DNA of 64,000 nt from Paraburkholderia unamae (GTDB taxonomy: Bacteria; Pseudomonadota; Gammaproteobacteria; Burkholderiales; Burkholderiaceae), in NCBI RefSeq assembly GCF_003268775.1, contig NZ_QLSU01000016.1, positions 62,001 through 126,000 of the forward strand, given 5' to 3'. Position 1 is the stretch's first letter; every line of letters begins with the position of its first letter. A program made the translations under genes and the position numbers. The notes beneath the pieces are model-generated. The model did not search any database. It was given only the letters and a program-made list of their open reading frames with translations, and was not told where the DNA came from. Positions 16,259 to 25,306 of this stretch are shown in pieces.

Positions 16259-17043
16259 GCCCCCTCCCATGCAGGCTTGCGTTTCTCGAGGAAGGCGCTG
16301 AGACCCTCGCGGCCTTCGGTTGACGCGCGCACATCGGCAATGACGTCGGCGGTCATCTCCAGCAATGCCTCGTCGCCCGGACGATCCACCACGTCATCGA
16401 GCAGCTGCTTGGTGCGCGCCAGCGCGGCCGGTCCGGCGCCGAGCAGCTGTTGCGCAAAGCGGTCAACGGCTGCGTCGATCGCACCCGGCGCGCATAGGGC
16501 ATGCACGAAGCCGATACGGTGCGCCTCGGTGGCCGTCAAGCGCTCGGCGCTCAGCATATAGCGCCGAGCGGCCGCCGCTCCCATGGCCTGCACCACGTAT
16601 GGAGAAATCGTCGCCGGCACGAGACCGATGCGCACCTCGCTCAGGCAGAACTCGGCCGCAGGATCTGCAATACGAATATCGCAGGCCGATGCCAGTCCCA
16701 TGCCACCAGCAAAGGCATGTCCGTGCACGCGTGCGATCGTCGGCTTGGGGCAGGTATGCAGCGTGTTGAGCATCCGCGCCAGCTCCACTGCGCTGGCCCG
16801 GTTTTCCGCGTGGCTGTATTCGGCCATCTGCTTCATCCAGCCCAGGTCGGCGCCGGCACAGAATGCCTTGCCGCGCCCCGCCAGCACGACTACCCGTACG
16901 CCGGTGTCGGCGCCCACTGCGCGCACCGCGTCGGTCAGCTCGCTGATCAACGCCTCGTTCATCGCATTGCGCATGTCGGGCCGGTTGAGCCAGATCGTGG
17001 CGACGCCGCGGGCGACCGCGATTTCAAGGTTTCGATAGTCCAT
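16255..17043 (-). CDS. Enoyl-CoA hydratase, probably methylglutaconyl-CoA hydratase
   Basis: 262 residues of the crotonase fold. GKAFCAGADLGWMKQMAEYS forms the first oxyanion region, and HGHAFAGGMGLASACDIRIA the second. A catalytic Glu is in FCLSEVRIGLVPA. The ADL-WMK-MA stretch is typical of LiuC/AUH methylglutaconyl-CoA hydratases, which make HMG-CoA from 3-methylglutaconyl-CoA. Its stop overlaps the start of HMG-CoA lyase, so the product is well placed to be the lyase substrate. Specificity is inferred from that context. Confidence 0.85.
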   Translation of the reverse strand: MDYRNLEIAVARGVATIWLNRPDMRNAMNEALISELTDAVRAVGADTGVRVVVLAGRGKAFCAGADLGWMKQMAEYSHAENRASAVELARMLNTLHTCPKPTIARVHGHAFAGGMGLASACDIRIADPAAEFCLSEVRIGLVPATISPYVVQAMGAAAARRYMLSAERLTATEAHRIGFVHALCAPGAIDAAVDRFAQQLLGAGPAALARTKQLLDDVVDRPGDEALLEMTADVIADVRASTEGREGLSAFLEKRKPAWEGA

Positions 17044-17053
17044 ACGCGCCCGC

Positions 17054-18217
17054 TCAGTAGGATTTCGGCAGCCCCAGCACCTTTTCGGCGATGAAGCACA
17101 GGATCAGTTGCGGGCTCACGGGCGCGAGGCGCGGAATCCAGCTCTCGCGCATGTAGCGCTCCACATGAAACTCCTTCGCGTAGCCCATGCCGCCGTGCGT
17201 GAAGATTGCCGTCTCGCAGGCGCGAAAACCCGCTTCCGCGCCGAAGAACTTCGCGGCATTGGCCTCGGCGCCGCAAGGCTTGTGCTGGTCGTACAGCCAT
17301 GCGGCCTTCATCGCCAGCAAAAAGGCGGCTTCCAGCTCGATCCAGCGCTCGGCGAGCGGATGCTGAATGCCCTGGTTCTTGCCGATGGGACGATTGAACA
17401 CCTCGCGCTCGCCGGCATATCTGGCAGCGCGCGAGAGAGCCGCGCGGCCGAGACCGATCGCCTCGCTCGCGATCAAGATGCGCTCCGGGTTCATGCCGTG
17501 CAGGATGTATTCAAAGCCCTTGCCCTCCTCGCCAATGCGGTCCTCCACGGGAATGCGCAGCCCATCGATGAATAGCTGGTTCGTATCCACGCACTTGCGG
17601 CCCATCTTCGGGATCTCGTGCACTTCGATCTTGCTGCGGTCGAAGTCGGTGTAGAACAGTGAGAGTCCCTCGGTACCCTTGCACTCCTCCACCGGCTTGG
17701 TGCGCGCGAGCAGCAGGATCTTTGCGGCTTCTCGCGCGGTGGAGATGAACACCTTCTGGCCATGCACCACGTAGTGGTCGCCTTCGCGCACGGCGCGCGT
17801 CTTGAGCTTGAGGGTGTTGAGGCCCGCATTGGGTTCGGTCACGCCAAAGCAGGCCTTCTCCTTGCCGGCAATCAGCGGCGGCAGCATGCGCTGCTTCTGC
17901 TCCTGTGTGCCAAACACCACCACCGGATGCAGGCCGAAAATGTTCATGTGCACCGCCGACGCGCCTGACAATCCCGCGCCGGTGCTCGCAATGGTGTGCA
18001 TCATCAGCGCGGCTTCGGTAATGCCGAGCCCCGCGCCGCCAAACTCCTCCGGCATTGCAATGCCCAGCCAGCCGGCATCGGCGAGCGCGCGGTAAAACGC
18101 TTCGGGAAACTCGCCATCGTTGTCCCGCGCATACCAGTAATCGGCGTCGAACGGGGTGCAAACTTTCTCGATGGCATCAACAATCTGCTGCTGGGATTCT
18201 GTGAGTGCGAAATCCAT
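17054..18217 (-). CDS. Acyl-CoA dehydrogenase with isovaleryl-type catalytic Glu
   Basis: 387 residues of the standard flavoprotein fold, with CFGVTEPNAGLNT and THGGMGYAKEFHVERY. The C-terminal YEGT catalytic motif of most family members is replaced by RLAPVSPQL. Instead a Glu lies at 245 in HGMNPERILIASEA, the position used by isovaleryl-CoA dehydrogenase. This suggests oxidation of a branched acyl-CoA. With the hydratase and lyase downstream, 3-methylglutaryl-CoA to 3-methylglutaconyl-CoA is a reasonable guess. Electrons would go to electron-transfer flavoprotein. Confidence 0.85.
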   Translation of the reverse strand: MDFALTESQQQIVDAIEKVCTPFDADYWYARDNDGEFPEAFYRALADAGWLGIAMPEEFGGAGLGITEAALMMHTIASTGAGLSGASAVHMNIFGLHPVVVFGTQEQKQRMLPPLIAGKEKACFGVTEPNAGLNTLKLKTRAVREGDHYVVHGQKVFISTAREAAKILLLARTKPVEECKGTEGLSLFYTDFDRSKIEVHEIPKMGRKCVDTNQLFIDGLRIPVEDRIGEEGKGFEYILHGMNPERILIASEAIGLGRAALSRAARYAGEREVFNRPIGKNQGIQHPLAERWIELEAAFLLAMKAAWLYDQHKPCGAEANAAKFFGAEAGFRACETAIFTHGGMGYAKEFHVERYMRESWIPRLAPVSPQLILCFIAEKVLGLPKSY

Positions 18218-18262
18218 GGTGTGTCTCGTGAAATTTTTTAGGAGAACTGAGCCGAATCGTGC

Positions 18263-19516
18263 TCAGGTGGGCGTGGCCGTGCCATGCGATTGCACGAGGT
18301 CATCGATCTCGGCATCGGACCAACCCAACTCGCGGAGGATATCGGCGGAGTCCTCGCCCAGACGCCGGGCGGGTGACGGCTCGACGCAAGCGCTACGAGA
18401 CCAGCTCGTCGGGTTGCCCAGCGTGCGCAAAGGCCCCTCGGTCGGATGCTCCTGATGGCCGATAAAGCCCACGGCGGTGAGATGCGGGTCGTCCACCAGA
18501 TCGTGCGGCGAATTCATCGGCATGTTCGGGATGTCCGCCTGCTGAAGCAGCGCCTGCCACTCCGCCGTGGTGCGTGTGTGCATCAAATCCGCAACCCAGG
18601 CATAGACCTCGTCGATATGTCTCGCGCGGTTGGTATGGGTGGAGAAGCGATGATCGCTTTCGAACTTCCCGGCCTGACCGATGGCAGTGAAGAACGCGCG
18701 CCAGTGCTTGTCGTTGTAGATCAGCACGCACAGGTGCCCGTCCTTCGTTTTGTACGGCCGGCGGTGCGAGGTCAGGAGCCGCGCATAGCCGGGCTCGCCG
18801 TCCTGCGGCTCGAAACTCAGGCCCGCGAGGTGATCCCCCAGTACGAACTGCGCCATGGCCTCGAACATGGGCACGACGACCGCCTGTCCGGTGCCGGACT
18901 TCTCGCGCTCGTAGAGGGCCGTCGTCACGGCATACACCGTGTGCAAGCCCGTGACACGGTCGGCCAGCGTGAGCGGCGCATAGCAGGGTTTGTCGGCGCC
19001 GTACTCGCTCATCAGCCAGGGCAGCCCGGAAGCGCCCTGGATCAGGTCGTCATACGCCGGCTTCGCGGCATACGGGCCGTCCTGGCCAAAGCCGCAACAG
19101 GACACGTGGATGATGCGCGGATTGACCGCACGCACGGCTTCGTAGTCGAGACCCAGACGCGCCATCGCCTGGGGGCGCACGTTGGAGATCAACACATCGC
19201 AGCGCTCAGCCAGTTGCAGCGCCGCCTTGCGCGCTTCAGGCTGCTTGAGGTCCAGGACAAGGCTGCGCTTGCCGCGGTTGGCGTGCAAAAAGATATGACC
19301 CATGCCGGGGTGCTTCATCGGCCCCACGTGGCGCATGTTGTCGCCGTCGGGTGACTCGACCTTGATCACCTCGGCGCCGAGCGCGGCGAGGATCTGGGTT
19401 GCGAAAGGCCCCATCACGACGGAGGTCAAGTCCAGGATCCTCACGCCAGCCAGCGGGCCGCCGCGCGCCTGCGCAGCGGTTTCGTGCCCAGGGCCCGTAT
19501 TTTCGTCCGGTTTCAT
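18263..19516 (-). CDS. CaiB/BaiF family (class III) CoA transferase
   Basis: 417 residues. It opens with GVRILDLTSVVMGPFATQIL and contains VIKVESPDGDNMR, ANRGKRSLVLDLK and the nucleophile region AYDDLIQGASGL, where the Asp forms the acyl anhydride. First gene of the operon, it would activate a free acid by moving CoA from a donor such as succinyl-CoA. The operon order makes a branched dicarboxylate (3-methylglutarate, 3-methylglutaconate or 3-hydroxy-3-methylglutarate) the likely acceptor. It diverges from a LysR regulator about 210 bases away. Confidence 0.88.
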   Translation of the reverse strand: MKPDENTGPGHETAAQARGGPLAGVRILDLTSVVMGPFATQILAALGAEVIKVESPDGDNMRHVGPMKHPGMGHIFLHANRGKRSLVLDLKQPEARKAALQLAERCDVLISNVRPQAMARLGLDYEAVRAVNPRIIHVSCCGFGQDGPYAAKPAYDDLIQGASGLPWLMSEYGADKPCYAPLTLADRVTGLHTVYAVTTALYEREKSGTGQAVVVPMFEAMAQFVLGDHLAGLSFEPQDGEPGYARLLTSHRRPYKTKDGHLCVLIYNDKHWRAFFTAIGQAGKFESDHRFSTHTNRARHIDEVYAWVADLMHTRTTAEWQALLQQADIPNMPMNSPHDLVDDPHLTAVGFIGHQEHPTEGPLRTLGNPTSWSRSACVEPSPARRLGEDSADILRELGWSDAEIDDLVQSHGTATPT

Positions 19517-19701
19517 CGTGTCTCCTGCATGTTGGTAATCGGCCGGTCAGATATCGGCGACATGCGAGCGACTGTAGGCAGAGCAACGATTCCCGTCCAA
19601 TTGCGTTTTCGGCTCGGACGATCTTTTTTTCGAATCGAAGATGCATCGGCGCGGCACAACCCTGGCCCGACGATTTACAGAAAGTATTGACGGAGCCTAA
19701 A

Positions 19702-19719
19702 ATAGATAAAAATAGCTAT
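19702..19719. promoter_or_regulatory. Candidate LysR-binding dyad in the divergent promoter
   Basis: ATAG-N10-CTAT (19702-19719) is a perfect-arm dyad in an AT-rich patch within the 213-base gap between the CoA transferase operon and the LysR gene. It lies just before the LysR start, where autoregulatory sites of this family usually are. The assignment is positional only. Confidence 0.4.
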
Positions 19720-19729
19720 CGATGCCGAG

Positions 19730-20638
19730 ATGAAGACGCACTATCTCCGATACTTCTCCGTTCTGGCCGAGGAATTGCATTTCGGGCGAGCGGCGGAGCG
19801 TCTGTCCATTACGCAGCCGCCGCTGAGTTCGGCCATCAGGGCGCTGGAGGAGGAAGTCGGCGCCCGCCTCTTCGATCGCGACAGCAAGCAGGTCCAGCTC
19901 ACGCCGGCCGGCGCCGCCTTCCTGGTGGAGGCCCGCATCATCCTGGAGCGTATTGCACGCGCCAAGGACACGGCCAAGGCCGTCGCCAGCGGCAGACGCG
20001 GCCGCCTCGATGTCGGGGTGACCAGTTCGTTCTTCTATCGCGAGGTGCCGAGGATCCTCACGGCATTCGACGAGGTGATGCCGAATATCGAGGTCATCCT
20101 GCACGAGACTGGATCGGCCGAACAAGTCCAGGCGCTTTTGCACGGTGAATTGCATGTCGGCTTCATCAACGCCGCCACCGTGCCGCCCCAGCTGAAATCG
20201 ATTCCGTTACGCGCGGACAAGCTGGCTGTCTGCCTGCCGGAATCTCATGCCCTCGCGCAGCGGGAGTCGCTTCGTATCGCGGATCTGGAGCACGAGCACT
20301 TCGTCATGTTCGACCGCGAGATCGCGCCCGCCAACTACGACAACGTCATCGCCGCATTCAGCCGTGCCGGCGTGCACCCGCGCACACGCCATGCAACCCG
20401 GACCTGGCTCAGCATCGCGGCAATGGTCGCCAACGGTTTCCACATCGGACTCGTGCCGGAGAGCATGGCCCGCAGCGGCATGCGGGGGGTATGTTTCGTT
20501 CCGCTTGCGGATGTGGGCGCCGTGACCCCGGCGCTGATCGCGTGGAACCCCAGCTATGGCTCGCCGGGTCTGGACACCTTCGTGGAATGCGCAAGACGGC
20601 ATACTGGCCCGGAGAGCGCCGCTTTCGAGCACGACTGA
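19730..20638 (+). CDS. LysR family regulator of the CoA transferase operon
   Basis: 302 residues. It opens with the LysR winged helix (YFSVLAEELHFGRAAERLSI, then TQPPLSSAIRALEEEVGARL) and continues with the periplasmic-binding-protein-like effector domain. The length is typical. It is divergent from the CoA transferase operon and so probably activates it in response to a pathway acid. The binding site may be the dyad at 19702-19719. Confidence 0.9.
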   Translation: MKTHYLRYFSVLAEELHFGRAAERLSITQPPLSSAIRALEEEVGARLFDRDSKQVQLTPAGAAFLVEARIILERIARAKDTAKAVASGRRGRLDVGVTSSFFYREVPRILTAFDEVMPNIEVILHETGSAEQVQALLHGELHVGFINAATVPPQLKSIPLRADKLAVCLPESHALAQRESLRIADLEHEHFVMFDREIAPANYDNVIAAFSRAGVHPRTRHATRTWLSIAAMVANGFHIGLVPESMARSGMRGVCFVPLADVGAVTPALIAWNPSYGSPGLDTFVECARRHTGPESAAFEHD

Positions 20639-20951
20639 ATCGGGTGCACAGTCACGGGTCGTGAGCAGGGCTCACCGTTCAAGCCGCTCCAAAGCGCCGT
20701 CCAGTTTCTGCACCCGCATGGCGACCAGACATCTCTATCTGGCCATGACAATGGTGCCCCAGCCACGTTCAAATGTCGTGCTGCCAGCCAAACAGAAATA
20801 CCGTGCTTTCTCCCGCCGACACGCCTTTGCGCCCACCGCGCACCCACTTCGTTGCCCCCGCAACCTATAACGCAAGGTTATGCAATGGGGTGATCTTGTG
20901 ATTTGACGCCAAAATTTGTCCCTTCGACACTCGGAGCACACGTTCCCACTC

Positions 20952-22490
20952 ATGGAGAGGCCTGTGCCCGTCACGAACCGTACTTCTCTCGCCCTGAAGG
21001 CGAGCCTCGCCGCACTCGCGCTCGCATCGTCGCTGTTCGCGCCCGACGGCAGCGCGGCGACGCTGCGCCTGGGCGTGCGCGCCGACGCGCTCACGCTCGA
21101 CCCCATTGCTTCGAGCGACAACCCTTCGATCTGGACCGAGCTGCTGATCTACGACCAGCTGGTGCGCCCGAGCCGCGACGGCAAGCGCCTCGAACCGGGT
21201 GTGGCTGAGTCGTGGACCGTCTCGTCCGACGGCAAGGAGTTCCGCTTCAAGCTGCGCGGCGACGCGCGCTTCTCGAACGGCCAACCGGTCACGGCGGCCG
21301 ACGTGGTGTACTCGCTCAAGCGCGCGGCCGGCGAAAAGTCGTCGTGGGCCAGCTTCTTCAAGCCCATTGCGAGCTACAGCGCCGTGGACGACCACACGGT
21401 GGTGATGAAGCTCGACAAGCCCTTCACGCCGATGCTCAACAACCTCGCCATGTTCAGCGCTTCGATCCTGCCGCAGAAGCTCGTGGAGCAACAAGGCGAC
21501 GCGTTCTTCGAACATCCCGTGGGTTCAGGGCCGTTCGTGCTCAAGAGCTGGGCGCGCGGCCAGCGCCAGGTGTTCGAAAAGAACCCGTACTACTGGGAAA
21601 AGGGCAAGCCTTCGGTGGATGGCGCAAGCGTCGAGATCGTGCCCGAGGACAATGCGCGCGTGCTCAAGCTAAAGGCGGGCGAGCTGGACGCCATCGTGGG
21701 CATTCCCTATAACCAGGTCGACGGCCTCAAGCAGGATGCGAACATCGCCGTGCAAAGCGCGCCGGTGTTCCGCATCGACCTCGTGCAGCTCAACACCACG
21801 AAGCCGCCGTTCGGCGACCCGCGCGTGCGCGAGGCGCTCAACCTTGCCGTGGACCAGGCCGGCATCATCAAGGGCATTCTGCGAGGTAATGGGCGCGCGG
21901 CCACATCGTCGCTGCCGGTCATGGCGTACAACAACACGCAGTTGCAGCCCTATCCGCACGATGTCGCGAAGGCGAAGGCGCTGCTCGCGCAGGCCGGTCT
22001 CGCCAACGGCTTCAAGACTTCGATGCTCGTGCCCGGCGGCGACACCGTGGCGCGCCAGGTGGCGAGCGCGCTGCAAGCCGAACTCGCGCAAATCGGCGTG
22101 CAGGTCGATTTGCAGACCATCGAGGCGAGCACGCAGTTCAGCACGACCAAGGCGGGCAACTACGAAATGTCGCTCAGCTATGCGACGAGCGACACGATCG
22201 ACCCCGACCAGCTCACGGGCTTCACGGCCGTCAATCCCGAGCGCGCGAACGCGTTCCACACGCAATGGAAGGACGAGCGCGTGAACGCGCTCTACGCGCA
22301 GGAGCGCGTGACGCCGGACGGCGAAGCGCGCGGCAAGATGTTCAAGGAGATCGAGCAGCGCGTGCACGACGGCGCGCCGTTCATCTTCCTCTATACGCCC
22401 ACGGAGCCGTATGCCTACCGCCGCAACGTGACGGGCTTCGAGGTGTTGCCCACCTCGAACTACTCGCTCAAGAACGTGGTGATGCATTGA
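20952..22490 (+). CDS. Peptide-type ABC transporter substrate-binding protein
   Basis: About 512 residues from the ATG at 20952 (MERPVPVTNRTSLALKASLA), with a signal peptide ending near ALASSLFAPDGSAA. It is an SBP_bac_5 family protein: TLRLGVRADALTLDPIASSD at the mature start and FSNGQPVTAADVVYSLKRA further in. It should bind di- or oligopeptides, or related ligands such as opines, in the periplasm. It heads a tight operon of two permeases and two ATPases. The accompanying hydrolase suggests an unusual peptide ligand. Confidence 0.9.
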   Translation: MERPVPVTNRTSLALKASLAALALASSLFAPDGSAATLRLGVRADALTLDPIASSDNPSIWTELLIYDQLVRPSRDGKRLEPGVAESWTVSSDGKEFRFKLRGDARFSNGQPVTAADVVYSLKRAAGEKSSWASFFKPIASYSAVDDHTVVMKLDKPFTPMLNNLAMFSASILPQKLVEQQGDAFFEHPVGSGPFVLKSWARGQRQVFEKNPYYWEKGKPSVDGASVEIVPEDNARVLKLKAGELDAIVGIPYNQVDGLKQDANIAVQSAPVFRIDLVQLNTTKPPFGDPRVREALNLAVDQAGIIKGILRGNGRAATSSLPVMAYNNTQLQPYPHDVAKAKALLAQAGLANGFKTSMLVPGGDTVARQVASALQAELAQIGVQVDLQTIEASTQFSTTKAGNYEMSLSYATSDTIDPDQLTGFTAVNPERANAFHTQWKDERVNALYAQERVTPDGEARGKMFKEIEQRVHDGAPFIFLYTPTEPYAYRRNVTGFEVLPTSNYSLKNVVMH

Positions 22491-22530
22491 TGCGTTTTCG
22501 CACTTCCGCGGGCCTTCACCGGAAACCGTC

Positions 22531-23472
22531 ATGAAACTCGTCGCATTCTGCGTGTCGCGCGTGATCCAGCTGGTGCCGGTGCTGCTCGGCATCACGGTCA
22601 TCGCCTTCCTGCTGCTGCGCGCGCTGCCCGGCGACCCCGCCACGCTCATGCTGGGCAGCCGCGGCACCGCGGCCGATATCGCCAACCTCACCGCGCAACT
22701 GGGTCTCGACCGGCCGTTGTGGCAGCAATACCTGTCGTTTCTCGCGGACATCCTGCGCGGCAGCTTCGGCCAGTCCATCGCCTATCGCAGCGCCGTCGCG
22801 CCGCTCGTGCTGGCGCGCCTCGGCCCCACGCTCGCGCTCGTGGGCGTGAGCACGCTCATGGCGCTCGCGCTCACGGTGCCGCTCGCCATGCTCACGGCGC
22901 TCAAGCGCGGCGGCCTCTTCGACCATGGCGTGAAGCTCGTGTTCGTGGTGGCGCTCTCCATGCCGCCGTTCTGGCTCGGCATCCTGCTCGTGCTGCTGCT
23001 GTCGATCCACTGGCCGCTCTTTCCGGTGTCGGGCTATGGCGAAGGCTGGGTCAGCCACCTCTGGCATCTCGTGCTGCCCTCGGCCGTCATTGCGCTCGGC
23101 ACCGCCGCGCTCACCATCAAGTCGCTGCGCAGCTCGGTGATCGCGGTGCTGGGCGCCGATTTCGTGGACACCGCGCGCGCCAAGGGGCTGCGCAACGCCA
23201 GCGTCCTGTGGAAGCACGTGTTCCGCAATTCGCTCATGTCCACGATCTCCGTGCTCGCCGTGCACACGAGCTGGGTGATCGGCGGCACGGTCGTGATCGA
23301 AACAGTGTTCGGTATTCCGGGCCTGGGGTCGCTGCTCGTCTCCTCGATCGGCACGCGCGACTATCCGATGGTGCAAGGCCTGACCGTCGTGTTCGCGGTG
23401 CTCGTCGTCATCATCAACCTGTTGGCGGACGTCGCGTACTCGCTGATCGATCCGCGCGTGAGTCTGTCATGA
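22531..23472 (+). CDS. Peptide ABC transporter permease, DppB type
   Basis: 313 residues, about six helices. It shows the DppB/OppB layout: RVIQLVPVLLGITVIAFLLL at the N-terminus, TARAKGLRNASVLWKHVFRN as the EAA loop that contacts the ATPase, and ETVFGIPGLGSLL near the end. It starts 40 bases after the binding-protein gene and overlaps the next permease gene by four bases (ATGA). Confidence 0.92.
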   Translation: MKLVAFCVSRVIQLVPVLLGITVIAFLLLRALPGDPATLMLGSRGTAADIANLTAQLGLDRPLWQQYLSFLADILRGSFGQSIAYRSAVAPLVLARLGPTLALVGVSTLMALALTVPLAMLTALKRGGLFDHGVKLVFVVALSMPPFWLGILLVLLLSIHWPLFPVSGYGEGWVSHLWHLVLPSAVIALGTAALTIKSLRSSVIAVLGADFVDTARAKGLRNASVLWKHVFRNSLMSTISVLAVHTSWVIGGTVVIETVFGIPGLGSLLVSSIGTRDYPMVQGLTVVFAVLVVIINLLADVAYSLIDPRVSLS

Positions 23473-24308
23473 TGCTCGCCGCCACTTTCCACTTCGCGCG
23501 CCGCGCCACGCGTGGCCACAGCCTGCGCGTGGGCCTCGCGATGCTCGCGCTGCTGATATTCGCCGCGCTGTTCGGCCCCACGCTCGCCGCGCACGACCCG
23601 CTCGCCGTCGATCTGGGCCAGTCGCTCCAGGCGCCCGGCGCGGGCAGCCTCCTCGGTACCGACGAACTCGGCCGCGACGTGCTGGCGCGCGTGCTCGCCG
23701 GGCTGCGCACCGACCTCGTGGTCGTGGCCATCTGTGTGGCGCTGCCGTTCGTGATCGGCACGGCCGTCGGGCTCGTGTCCGGCTACTTCGGCGGCTGGGT
23801 CGATCGCGTGATCATGCGCCTCGTCGATATTCTCTGGGCGTTTCCGTTCTATGTGCTCGTCATCAGCATCGTGGGGGCGCTCGGGCCCGGCACGGGCAAC
23901 ATGTATCTCGCGTTCTCGCTCGTGGTGTGGATCTCGTTCGCGCGCATCGTGCGCGGCGAGGTGCTGCTCGTGCGCCGCCTCGAATACACCCAGGCCGTGC
24001 GCGTGCTCGGCTACAGCAACGCGCGCATCATGCTGCGCCACGTGCTGCCCAATGTCATCACCCCCGCCATCGTGTTCATGATGTCCGATGTCGTCCTGAC
24101 GATACTCGCCGTCACTTCGCTCGGCTTTCTCGGTCTCGGCATCCAGCCGCCTACGCCCGAGCTGGGCATCATGATCTCGGAGGGCCGCACCTTCATTCAG
24201 GACGGCTGGTGGATCTCCGTTTTCCCAGGGCTTGCGATCGTTTATATCGGCATGACGTTCACGCTGATCGGCGACGGGCTCGACGACCTGCTGAGGCCCA
24301 AGCGATGA
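23469..24308 (+). CDS. Peptide ABC transporter permease, DppC type
   Basis: 279 residues from the ATG at 23469 that overlaps the previous stop; longer readings of this frame are out-of-frame shadow sequence. It has the DppC features LLGTDELGRDVLARVLAGLR, the EAA loop QAVRVLGYSNARIMLRHVLP and LGFLGLGIQPPTPELG. It forms the channel with the DppB-type partner. The following ATPase start overlaps its end. Confidence 0.92.
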   Translation: MMLAATFHFARRATRGHSLRVGLAMLALLIFAALFGPTLAAHDPLAVDLGQSLQAPGAGSLLGTDELGRDVLARVLAGLRTDLVVVAICVALPFVIGTAVGLVSGYFGGWVDRVIMRLVDILWAFPFYVLVISIVGALGPGTGNMYLAFSLVVWISFARIVRGEVLLVRRLEYTQAVRVLGYSNARIMLRHVLPNVITPAIVFMMSDVVLTILAVTSLGFLGLGIQPPTPELGIMISEGRTFIQDGWWISVFPGLAIVYIGMTFTLIGDGLDDLLRPKR

Positions 24309-25306
24309 CGCCCGAAACCCGCATCGACAACAATGACGTGCTGCTCGACGTGCGCGACCTGCGCGTGAGCTTCGGCGACGCGCAGCGCACCGTGGCCGCC
24401 GTGGACGGCGTGAGCTTCAGCGTGCGCCCCGGCGAGATTTTCGGCCTCGTGGGCGAATCGGGCAGTGGCAAGAGCGTGACGTGCCGCTCGCTCGTGCAGC
24501 TTTTCGGCGGCGCGCGGCCGCTGCGCACGGAAGGCTCGCTCAACTTCGCGGGCCGCGAGCTGGTGGGCGCGTCCGATCGCACGCTGGCCGACATTCGCGG
24601 CCGCGAGATCGCGATGATCTTCCAGGACCCGATGACTGCGCTCAACCCCACCATGCGCGTGGGCGCGCAGATCGAGGAAGGCTTGCGCCGCCACTGGAAG
24701 CTCACGGCGCGCCAGGCGCGCACGCAGGCCATCGACCTGCTGAAGTCGGTGGGCGTGACCGCGCCCGAGCGGCGCATTCACGACTATCCGCACGCGCTGA
24801 GCGGCGGCATGCGCCAGCGCGTGCTGATCGCCATCGCGCTCGCCTGCCGCCCCAAGCTGCTGATCGCCGACGAGCCGACCACGGCGCTCGACGTGACGAT
24901 CCAGGACCAGATCCTCAAGCTTGTCGTGCAGTTGCGCGACGAAACCGGCATGGCCGTGCTGCTCGTCACCCACGATCTGGGCGTGGTGGCGCAAACCTGC
25001 GATCAGGTGGCGGTGATGTACGCGGGCCGCATTGTCGAGCGCGCCGAGACCGTTGCGCTGTTCGAGCGGCCCTCGCATCCGTACACGCGCGCGCTGCTCA
25101 ACGCCCTGCCCGCCCATGCGCGGCGCGCGGGGCGTCTCGAACCCATCGCGGGCGCGCCGCCCGACCTCGCCGCGCCCCCTGCGGGCTGCCGCTTTCACCC
25201 GCGCTGCACGCACGCCGCGCCCGCCTGCGCCGAGGGCCAGCCGCCCTTCGTCGGCGTGGGAGAGGGGCATACGAGCGCCTGCATCCGCATCGAGGAAATC
25301 GCATGA
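24305..25306 (+). CDS. Peptide ABC transporter ATP-binding protein, DppD type
   Basis: 333 residues from the ATG at 24305. Walker A is GESGSGKS, the signature ALSGGMRQRV and Walker B LLIADEPTTALD, followed by a switch His in LLVTHDLGVV. The C-terminal oligopeptide extension with clustered cysteines (GCRFHPRCTHAAPAC) is typical of Dpp/Opp ATPases. It overlaps both neighbours by four bases, so the importer is expressed as a unit. Confidence 0.92.
   Translation: MTPETRIDNNDVLLDVRDLRVSFGDAQRTVAAVDGVSFSVRPGEIFGLVGESGSGKSVTCRSLVQLFGGARPLRTEGSLNFAGRELVGASDRTLADIRGREIAMIFQDPMTALNPTMRVGAQIEEGLRRHWKLTARQARTQAIDLLKSVGVTAPERRIHDYPHALSGGMRQRVLIAIALACRPKLLIADEPTTALDVTIQDQILKLVVQLRDETGMAVLLVTHDLGVVAQTCDQVAVMYAGRIVERAETVALFERPSHPYTRALLNALPAHARRAGRLEPIAGAPPDLAAPPAGCRFHPRCTHAAPACAEGQPPFVGVGEGHTSACIRIEEIA

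Noticed and set aside
20639..20951. Minus-strand frame ending RVQKLDGALERLER near 20680-20720
   Set aside because: It resembles the tail of PLP-type regulators, but only about 14 residues support it, which is too short to call.
22719..23468. Long plus-strand frame upstream of the DppC-type permease
   Set aside because: It is a shifted reading of the DppB-type gene; the permease starts at 23469 with an ATGA overlap.
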